64,000 nucleotides of DNA from the NCBI RefSeq assembly GCF_004135285.1, contig NZ_CP035494.1:2294001-2358000 (forward strand). Direction: 5' to 3'. The DNA comes from Microbacterium protaetiae (lineage in GTDB: Bacteria > Actinomycetota > Actinomycetes > Actinomycetales > Microbacteriaceae). This document shows positions 17,485 to 24,287 of the stretch, piece after piece. Both the position numbers and the translations under genes were made by a program. Under the pieces are notes generated by a model, which saw nothing but the letters and a program-made list of their open reading frames with translations, was not told the DNA's origin and made no database searches. Position 1 is the first letter of the stretch. Every line of letters starts with the position of its first letter.

Positions 17485-17693
17485 CAACACACCCCAGTGA
17501 CACCGTTAAGTTGACAGACCCCTCACCGTCGGAGGTGAGGAAACATGACTGTCACGTCGCGCCCGACGATTCTCCCGATGCGGGGAGTGCGCTCGGCCGC
17601 AATGGCTCGTTACACTCTCCAGATCTCCACCGTTGGGACGTGAGCGGCGCGAGTGATCTGCTCAGTAGCTGGACAATCACGAAAGGTCAAGCA

Positions 17694-17920
17694 ATGAATT
17701 CTCGTAAGTTTGTCGCGGGCGCGGCACTCGGGTTCGCACGCACTGGGAAGGCAACAAAGGCGGTACCAGTTTCGTTAATGCTAACGGCGGTGCCGGCAGT
17801 TCCGCATATGCATATCCGAACTGGGATGTGTCCACCAGCGTGAGGCTCAAGTCATGTGCGATCACCTCAAATCTCACGGAGGTTGGTTGCGGCTCGTGGA
17901 GCGGTTACACCGGAATCTGA
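17694..17920 (+). pseudogene. Broken small secreted protein upstream of the ABC cluster
   Basis: ATG 17694 has AAAGG upstream and begins a signal-like sequence (MNSRKFVAGAALGF). Its frame soon degenerates. Another frame gives a coherent mature part from about 17744 (WEGNKGGTSFVNANGG, then AYPNWDVSTSVRLKSC, then EVGCGSWSGYTGI) to TGA 17920. It is Gly/Ser-rich with two cysteines. The hydrophobic core of the signal peptide appears shortened and shifted, probably by deletion. Size and position recall bacteriocin-like secreted proteins next to exporters, but I cannot assign a family. Confidence 0.5.
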
Positions 17921-17990
17921 GTCAAGGCCTCCTCGCTGTCCGAATCGTTGTGGAGGCTAAGGAGCTTGTCCCGTTGATAGAGGAGACGTA

Positions 17991-18980
17991 TTGAATCGAT
18001 CGGGGGCCGCGTCGGCCCGATTCGCGCTGGCGGGATCGATGATTCTCGCGCTAGGCGGCTGTGCATCATCAGATATGGGGGATGGCTGGGAACGCCCAGA
18101 GATTCCGTCAGTGTTGCCAAGCTTCACCGCGAACAGCACCCTACCGTTCGAAAAGTACGAGTTGAATCGTCTGGATCGAGAAAGACTACAGCAGGGAACG
18201 TCGCTGCTTCTCGGGCGGTGCCTCGAAGAATATGGTCTGTCAGCGAGATTCTCGGGAGACTATATGAAACAGACTTTTGACGGCGACGGTCAGACACCAG
18301 CACAGTATCAATGGGGCGGGTGGCTGGGTACTATGACCGCGAGTCAGGCGAGCGAGTTCGCCTATACCGCGCCCCCCGGCGCGCCTTGGCAGAATGGCAG
18401 TGGGTTTTATCTCTCGAACCCCGCGAACCTATCTCCATACAATTACGATGCGAGCCCGATTGATTATGCCAGGATAAGTGGCGCCCTGTATGGCCCAGAT
18501 GAAGCCGTGATAATTGGCGATGCCGGGGCTCAAACGCAGCTGTCGGACGACGAGATGCCACGTAATGGGGCTGGGAAGCTGCCGCCGAGCGGAGGATGCG
18601 CGCGATTGGTTGACAAGGAACTTGGCACACCGCTCGTCAGCTTGACTGAAGTCGAGAACGATGCTTACGGGCTGACGTTCGGCGACGATAGAGTCAAGGC
18701 ACGAATGGCAGACTGGGTGTCGTGCATGGCAGACTCCGGGTTCGAGTTTGAGCGAGTCGATGATGGGGCGGTTTCGAATGCGGGTGATGTCTCACCGTAC
18801 GCAGTTTCTGTAGCCGTCGCGGACGTCAAATGTACCAAGTCATCAAGGTGGCCTGATACGTTCTATTTCGTGCTCGGCGCCTACCAGCAGCAGGCGATAG
18901 ACAAAACACCTGAATTCTTTGAATCCGCCTTGAGGGCGGAGAGTGAACGTCTTCATACGCTGGATCACCTTGTTGGCTGA
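17991..18980 (+). CDS. Cys-patterned secreted lipoprotein (first gene of ABC cluster A)
   Basis: 329 residues. TTG start chosen because GAGGAG lies eight bases upstream. The signal peptide ends in lipobox ALGGC. Landmarks shared with the lipoprotein at 39585 are LPFEKYELNR, then a cysteine in LLLGRCLEEYG, WVSCMADSG, and ADVKCTKSS near the C terminus. These define an undescribed family, LPF[DE]xY...C...W.[ST]CM...DxxC. It probably sits on the outer face of the membrane as a partner of the PG-binding adaptor encoded 62 bases downstream. Function unknown. Codon use is AT-richer than the genome average. Confidence 0.72.
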   Translation: MNRSGAASARFALAGSMILALGGCASSDMGDGWERPEIPSVLPSFTANSTLPFEKYELNRLDRERLQQGTSLLLGRCLEEYGLSARFSGDYMKQTFDGDGQTPAQYQWGGWLGTMTASQASEFAYTAPPGAPWQNGSGFYLSNPANLSPYNYDASPIDYARISGALYGPDEAVIIGDAGAQTQLSDDEMPRNGAGKLPPSGGCARLVDKELGTPLVSLTEVENDAYGLTFGDDRVKARMADWVSCMADSGFEFERVDDGAVSNAGDVSPYAVSVAVADVKCTKSSRWPDTFYFVLGAYQQQAIDKTPEFFESALRAESERLHTLDHLVG

Positions 18981-19042
18981 CACTAGCCACTTACCCACGT
19001 TCCGAACACGGCCTGGAGATGATTAGGAATAGGGCTCAGGAT

Positions 19043-20125
19043 ATGTCTGCAAGCCACCGCGTGCTTTGGCTACTCGTCTTGACCTCGGCGCTGTCTGTTC
19101 TGATCACCCTAGTGGCGGTAGCGTTCGTGCGATCCCCGGCGCAAGTGGCTGCCGAGACCTCCCCCCCTCCACTGACGGTGCTGACCGCGAAGGTTACCGA
19201 AGGGTCGGTTGCCGAACCACTCAGATTTTCTGGAGAGGTGTCACTGGGCGACTTGGTCGCGTTCACAGTTCGTCCTTCAGATGCATCGGCCGCCATCGTC
19301 ACGAAGTTGCCGGCCGCGGTTGGCGAGACGGTGCGAGAGGGGGCGGCCGTCATCGAGATCAGCGACCGCCCGGTGATTTACCTCAAGGGCAAGATCCCCT
19401 TGCTGCGCGATCTGCATGTGGGCGATCACGGGCCGGATGTCCTACGCCTCCAACGTGCACTCAAGTCATGGGGCGGCGCACCTGAACCAGACGGTGTATT
19501 CGGTGCGGGGACTGCCGCGGCTTTGCGCGCTCTCTACCAGGGAGCGGGCTACAGCGCTCCAATAGATTCTTCGGCACTGAGGAGTGAGCTGATGTTCGGG
19601 AATGGGGATACCGCTCGTGTCGTGGCGCTCGGTGGGGCTGTTGGAGAGGCCGCGGGCGCACCGGCGGTGAAGGTCGCTACGAGCCCCCCCGAGGTTACGG
19701 CTGACATAGCCGAAACCACATCGCAGAAGCTCGCTGTCGGCGCGAAAGTAACCGTCTCCGGGGCCGCGATCGGGGGTGAACATTCCGGAAGGATCGTCGC
19801 CATCTCCGGCTTGATGAAGTCCGATGCCGGAACATATCAAGTCCACGTGCGGGTCTCCACTTCCGATCCACTGCGCTTCGAGGCCGTTCAAAGTCCGGTC
19901 GACATCATTGTCACACCCGACGACAAGCCGAAATCTGGGCTGGTCGTTCCCTTATCTGCGGTGTATTCGGACGCCGTAGGCCGGCCTTTTGTCCGGCGAA
20001 TTGTGGGAGGGGCCCAGGCTCGAGTATTTGTCACAGTGGGTGAGACGGGAGGAGGACAGGCTCTCATCCGGGTGGCGAACGGGGGGCTCGACATCGGAGA
20101 CGACGTAGTGGTGGGAGCGCAATGA
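19043..20125 (+). CDS. Efflux adaptor (HlyD/MacA-like) with inserted peptidoglycan-binding domain
   Basis: 360 residues from ATG 19043. ATG 19019 is possible but has no spacing for a ribosome site. One N-terminal anchor helix (about 6-28) is followed by a split lipoyl/barrel-sandwich. Its first half is ITKLPAAVGETVREGAAVIE-like, then a PG_binding_1 domain (VGDHGPDVLRLQRALKSWG to GAGTAAALRALYQ, about 125-175), then beta-barrel strands. The PG-binding domain takes the place of the coiled-coil hairpin of Gram-negative adaptors. It likely couples the ABC permease to the cell wall. It overlaps the ATPase gene by four bases. Confidence 0.82.
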   Translation: MSASHRVLWLLVLTSALSVLITLVAVAFVRSPAQVAAETSPPPLTVLTAKVTEGSVAEPLRFSGEVSLGDLVAFTVRPSDASAAIVTKLPAAVGETVREGAAVIEISDRPVIYLKGKIPLLRDLHVGDHGPDVLRLQRALKSWGGAPEPDGVFGAGTAAALRALYQGAGYSAPIDSSALRSELMFGNGDTARVVALGGAVGEAAGAPAVKVATSPPEVTADIAETTSQKLAVGAKVTVSGAAIGGEHSGRIVAISGLMKSDAGTYQVHVRVSTSDPLRFEAVQSPVDIIVTPDDKPKSGLVVPLSAVYSDAVGRPFVRRIVGGAQARVFVTVGETGGGQALIRVANGGLDIGDDVVVGAQ

Positions 20126-20817
20126 GGCCCGTTGTGGAGCTTTCTCGGATAAGCCGTCTGTACGCGGGACCGCCTGAGATCATGGCGTTGCACGAATGCA
20201 CTCTCACCGTGTACGAGGGTGATTATGTGACTGTGGTGGGTCCTTCAGGGTCGGGAAAGTCGACCCTGCTCAATCTCATCGGCCTACTCGATACGCCCAC
20301 ATCAGGGAACCTCCGCCTTAAGGGCGAGGATGTTATCGCCTACTCCGAGGATCAGCGCGCCAGAGCGCGAGGCTCGCACATCGGGTTCGTGTTCCAGTCA
20401 TTCCAGCTCCTCGAACAACGTACTTGCGTTGAGAACGTCATGCTTTCAGATCTGTACACGGGGAACACAGCGAAAGAATCCCGCAGGCTTGCGACAGCCG
20501 CGCTTGAGTCAGTCGGTCTTGGAGGGCGAGAAAACAATATGCCGAGTGAGCTCTCGGGGGGGCAGCAACAACGTGTCGCCATCGCTCGGGCGCTTGCCGG
20601 CGACCCCTCCATTCTGCTTTGCGATGAGCCCACAGGGAACCTTGATAGTTCAACGGCCGAGAAAATCATGGGTCTTTTCGATCGGCTGAACGCAGCGGGT
20701 AGAACGATCCTCCTAATCACCCACGATCACGCCGCTGCACGTCGAGGCAACCGAACTGTCGCCATCCTCGACGGAGCACTCACCGAGCGTATGCCAGAAT
20801 CTGAGTCCGCAGTGTGA
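20122..20817 (+). CDS. ABC transporter ATP-binding protein (MacB/LolD type)
   Basis: 231 residues with all ABC motifs. Walker A is GPSGSGKST (40-48), the Q-loop is in GFVFQSFQLLEQRT, the signature is ELSGGQQQRVAIARAL, Walker B is ILLCDEPTGNLD and the H-loop is LLITHDH. This subfamily powers FtsX-like permeases that move peptides or lipoproteins, or act mechanically, without a transmembrane pore. It is sandwiched, with four-base overlaps on both sides, between the adaptor and permease genes, so the three are one machine. Confidence 0.93.
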   Translation: MRPVVELSRISRLYAGPPEIMALHECTLTVYEGDYVTVVGPSGSGKSTLLNLIGLLDTPTSGNLRLKGEDVIAYSEDQRARARGSHIGFVFQSFQLLEQRTCVENVMLSDLYTGNTAKESRRLATAALESVGLGGRENNMPSELSGGQQQRVAIARALAGDPSILLCDEPTGNLDSSTAEKIMGLFDRLNAAGRTILLITHDHAAARRGNRTVAILDGALTERMPESESAV

Positions 20818-22016
20818 TCGCACGCAAGCGGGCCAGAGTGCGTCCCTCTCTGCAGAGAATTCTTCAGGAGGCGATGTCAGGCGTGATGCTTCGCGCGTCA
20901 CGGTCGCCGCTCACTGTCACCGGTATCGCGCTCGGCGTCGCCTCTTTCATATCGGTGCTCGGCATGACTACGAGCGCGAACGGGCAGATTAACAACGAGT
21001 TCCTTTCCGCTGAAGCAACGCTGATCCAGGTGGTACCGGCGGGTGGAGAGGCCGCGGATGCGCTCTTTCCCGATAATGCCGATCAGGCAGTCGCGGCGAT
21101 CAATGGGGTGACGGCCGTGGGCCGCTCATGGGCTGTGTCGGACGCTGCAGTTTCACGGTTGTCCGATTCGATTGTTCCTCCATCGACTGTTCAGCCACCT
21201 GTACGTGCAGCCACTCCGGGATACTGGACGCTTATCGGTCCGACTCTGAAGACTGGGCGGGTCTTCGACTCATTCCTTCGCGACCAACCCGTCGCAGTCC
21301 TCGGTGCTAGTGTCGCTAAGGACCTGGGCATCTCCGACCTATCGGATCAAACGGCTGTCATCGTCAACGGTCAGCGATTGGTCGTGATCGGGATCGTCAG
21401 AGACACCCGTGGCTCGAGCGCCGCGCTGAACTCGGTGACTGTCCCGGCCGAGTATGCACGAACTCACTTCTTGCCTCCCGGGCAGAACGAGCAAATGGTC
21501 GTCGATACTGCCAGCGGCGCCGCAGCAACGGTCAGCAAGCAGATCGCGTTTGCACTCAACCCGCGATCTCCCGATACATATAAAATCACGCCGCCTCCAC
21601 TACCAACGTTGGTTCGCGATCGAGTCGGAGGGTTCACGCAGTTTCTTTTCTACTCGTTGGCCGGGATCGGCATCGTCGTCAGCGGGGTGGGTATCGCCAA
21701 CGTCTCCCTCATCGGTGTTATCGCACGCACACGCGAGATCGCACTCCGACGTTCGCTCGGTGCGTTACCTCGGCACGTCGCCGCTCAATTCCTAATCGAG
21801 TCCGGGGTGCGGGGTCTGCTTGGAGGCTCGCTGGGCACAGCGCTAGGTGTGGCCACGATCACTATCGTTTGCGTACTGCTCGGGTGGTCCGCGATCATCG
21901 AGCCGTGGTCTCTGATCGTGGGCCCGTTGCTGGGGGTTGCAGTAGGGACCATTGCGGGGCTGTACCCGGCCATACGCGCCACCCACGTTGAACCGGTCGA
22001 GGCGTTCCGCCAATAG
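20814..22016 (+). CDS. ABC transporter permease, FtsX/MacB type
   Basis: 400 residues. One N-terminal helix (about 28-50, SPLTVTGIALGVASFISVLG) precedes an extracytoplasmic MacB-type periplasmic core domain (about 55-270). Three helices follow around 275-300, 325-350 and 360-385. The end PAIRATHVEPVEAFRQ is the canonical terminus of MacB permeases. GTG 20814 overlaps the ATPase stop. It forms a complete MacAB-like set with the two preceding genes. Cluster B (42343) has the same ATPase and permease fused in one chain. Confidence 0.9.
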   Translation: MIARKRARVRPSLQRILQEAMSGVMLRASRSPLTVTGIALGVASFISVLGMTTSANGQINNEFLSAEATLIQVVPAGGEAADALFPDNADQAVAAINGVTAVGRSWAVSDAAVSRLSDSIVPPSTVQPPVRAATPGYWTLIGPTLKTGRVFDSFLRDQPVAVLGASVAKDLGISDLSDQTAVIVNGQRLVVIGIVRDTRGSSAALNSVTVPAEYARTHFLPPGQNEQMVVDTASGAAATVSKQIAFALNPRSPDTYKITPPPLPTLVRDRVGGFTQFLFYSLAGIGIVVSGVGIANVSLIGVIARTREIALRRSLGALPRHVAAQFLIESGVRGLLGGSLGTALGVATITIVCVLLGWSAIIEPWSLIVGPLLGVAVGTIAGLYPAIRATHVEPVEAFRQ

Positions 22017-22023
22017 CGAGCCC

Positions 22024-22058
22024 GGAGTTTGGATATGACGCTCGCCACGCAAAACTCC
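22024..22058 (+). terminator. Weak stem-loop after ABC cluster A
   Basis: GGAGTTT and AAACTCC arms are separated by a 20-base loop in the short convergent gap before the YhgE-like gene. No T-tract. Confidence 0.3.
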
Positions 22059-22088
22059 TCCGCTTACCACTACTTGAGCGTTGGGTGT

Positions 22089-24287
22089 TCAGGCAGTGGC
22101 AGGCGCTCCGCGCAGCAGCGCTGCCGCTGACGTCGAGCGCCGCCGCATCACAGCCAGCACGGTCGCTCCGAACGCGAGCACGGACCAGATGAGCATTCCC
22201 GCGATCCCGGCACCGAGCCCCGAAGCGCTCGTCAGCGCGGCGAGCCCCGCCGTCATTCCGGGAGCCGTCGGCAGCACGCTCGCTATCGACACGAGCAGCC
22301 CCGGAACGGTCGAGACCACACCGGTCGCCACGACGAACACTCCCACCAGGGCCGCGATCCAGCGTCCGGCGCCGCCGAGCACCGCGACCAGAGCCTGGTT
22401 CACCGCCGCGAACGCGACCCCGGCGATCACGCACACCATGGCGAAGATCGACCAGGTTCCCCAGTCGTAGGATGCCGCGAGCTGCACGACCCCGGCCACG
22501 AGAAGTCCCTGCACCGCGCCGATGACGGCCGCAGGGGCCAGTGAGCGCAGGGCCAGCAGAGCCGAGGGGCGACGGGATGTCAGAGCCCGGCGCGATACTG
22601 CCTGCAGGGCGATGAACGACCCGAGGCCGCCGAACCACAGCGCCAGCATCGCTAGGAGGGGGATCGCCGATGCACCGAACATGTTCTCTCCCACGCCGTC
22701 GGCCGCCACCGGGTCAGAGACGACGGATGCCAGTGACGCGGCCTGCTTGTCGGTGAATGAGGGCAGCGCGTCGGTGGCCTTCGTCAGGCCCGACGACAGC
22801 GAGTCGGCCCCGTCGGCGAGCTTGCCGATGCCCGCGCCGAGGTCGTCGGCACCGTTGGCAGCATTGGTTGCGCCGTCGGCCAAGGTGTGGGCGCCGTCGG
22901 CCCACTGCGAGGCTCCGTCGGCTGCCTGGGCAGCGCCGGAGGCGAGCGAGGTGGCGCCGTCGGCGGCCTGGGAGGCCCCCGAGGCGAGCGAGGTCGCCCC
23001 GTCGGCGAGCGTGTCGACGCCGGTCGCGGCATCGGTGGCGCCGGTGGCGAGGCCGTCCATGCCGTCGGCGACCTGCGACATGCCGTCGGAGAGCTGGGTG
23101 AGCCCGGTGCCCAGCTGCGAGAGCTGGTTGAGACCGGCGACGCCCTGTGCGATGGTGCCCGACTGGTCGATGACACCGGTGACCTGGGGGAGCGAGTCCT
23201 TGGCGGTGTCGACGGCCTGCTGCAGTGTCGCGCACAGTTGGTCGGACCCGCCCTGAGCCGAGCACTCGGCGGCGGCGGCGTCGAGCTGTGAGATCGTGTC
23301 GTTCACGCCGGCCTTGATCTGCTCGCTGTTGGCGGCGAGCTGGTTCGTCGCGTCGACGAGCTCCTGCGGAATCTGCGGCACTTCAGACAGGCCGGATGCC
23401 GCCTGCGACAGGCCGTCGGACAGCTGCCGGGTGTTCGCAGCCAGCGTTCCGGCGCCGCCTGCCCACGTGTCCAGGCCATCGGCCGCCTTCTGGGCGCCCG
23501 CGGCCCACGATGAGGCGCCGTCGGCCAGCTGCCCGACGCCGGTGGCGACGCCGCTCGCGCCGTCGCCGAGCTTGCCGATGCCTGAGGCGATGCCGTCGGC
23601 CCCGTCGGCCAGCGTCGCGGCGCCGGTCGACAGCTTGCCGATGCCGTCGGCCAGGCTGATCGTGCCATCGGCGGCCGTGTCGGCCCCGTCGGCGAGCGAC
23701 GAGGCACCCTCGGCGGCGTCGCCCAGCTGGTCGCCGAGCGTCGTAAAGCTCAAGAAGACATTCTCGAGGGTCGATGACGACAGTGTCTGCCCGAGCACGG
23801 TGGCCGCGGTCTGCGACACCTGCGCGGTGATGGCATCGTCGACCACACGCGCGTCAGGTGCGGTGTCGACCAGGATCGTCGCCTGCTGCGCCGAATCGTC
23901 GGCGCCCGACAGCTGCTGCCCGGGCGAGACGGCCGCGGCCGAGAAGTCCTTGGGAATCGTCACGACGGCCTGGTAGGTGCCGTCGGCCAGACCCTCCTTG
24001 GCGTCGTCGGTGTTCGAGATCGTCCAGTTCAGGTTGCTGTCGGCGTCGTCGGAGCCCTTGACCAGTCCGGCGGTCAGCTGGCGCCCCAGCGGCACCATCT
24101 GCCCGTTCAAGGTGACGGCCTCATCGTTGTTGACGATGGCGGCGTTCATGGCATCGAGCCGCTCGGTGGGGTTGTAGAGCGCGGCGACCAGGATGCCGCC
24201 GATGAGCACCGGCAGCAACAACACGCCGAGCACCGTCAGCCACGTGACGGGCTTGCGGGAGCGGGAGCGCTCGATGGGCAGGGTCAT
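22089..24287 (-). CDS. YhgE/Pip-family membrane protein with LADGA repeats
   Basis: 732 residues. The cytoplasmic start MTLPIERSRSRKP is followed by one helix (about 15-38). A long extracytoplasmic region includes a stretch (about 190-480) of many heptad-like ADGAxxLADG units, which form an extended coiled or helical stalk. Five to six C-terminal helices (about 515-720) resemble the ABC-2 membrane domain. This is the YhgE/Pip (ESX-associated, phage infection protein) architecture. It overlaps the upstream MMPL gene by four bases (ATGA), so the pair is co-expressed under the divergent TetR. Likely a cell-envelope export component; substrate unknown. Confidence 0.88.
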   Translation of the reverse strand: MTLPIERSRSRKPVTWLTVLGVLLLPVLIGGILVAALYNPTERLDAMNAAIVNNDEAVTLNGQMVPLGRQLTAGLVKGSDDADSNLNWTISNTDDAKEGLADGTYQAVVTIPKDFSAAAVSPGQQLSGADDSAQQATILVDTAPDARVVDDAITAQVSQTAATVLGQTLSSSTLENVFLSFTTLGDQLGDAAEGASSLADGADTAADGTISLADGIGKLSTGAATLADGADGIASGIGKLGDGASGVATGVGQLADGASSWAAGAQKAADGLDTWAGGAGTLAANTRQLSDGLSQAASGLSEVPQIPQELVDATNQLAANSEQIKAGVNDTISQLDAAAAECSAQGGSDQLCATLQQAVDTAKDSLPQVTGVIDQSGTIAQGVAGLNQLSQLGTGLTQLSDGMSQVADGMDGLATGATDAATGVDTLADGATSLASGASQAADGATSLASGAAQAADGASQWADGAHTLADGATNAANGADDLGAGIGKLADGADSLSSGLTKATDALPSFTDKQAASLASVVSDPVAADGVGENMFGASAIPLLAMLALWFGGLGSFIALQAVSRRALTSRRPSALLALRSLAPAAVIGAVQGLLVAGVVQLAASYDWGTWSIFAMVCVIAGVAFAAVNQALVAVLGGAGRWIAALVGVFVVATGVVSTVPGLLVSIASVLPTAPGMTAGLAALTSASGLGAGIAGMLIWSVLAFGATVLAVMRRRSTSAAALLRGAPATA

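Larger units (their letters stand above)
16005..17520 (+). mobile_element. Insertion-sequence debris: ISL3-like element joined to an IS256-like end
   Basis: The left boundary is placed at GGCTCTTCTGACTTTAG (16005), which matches the GGCTCTTC termini of ISL3 elements. An ISL3-type transposase follows and is frameshifted near its C terminus. Directly after it lies a fragment coding for an IS256-type C terminus, ending near GTTAAGTTGACAGACCC (about 17506-17522). No intact transposase remains, so the block is immobile. Confidence 0.7.

Noticed and set aside
17544..17642. A 32-codon ORF (MTVTSRPTILPMRG) after the IS debris
   Set aside because: It has no recognisable homology or convincing ribosome site and lies between IS remnants and a broken gene.
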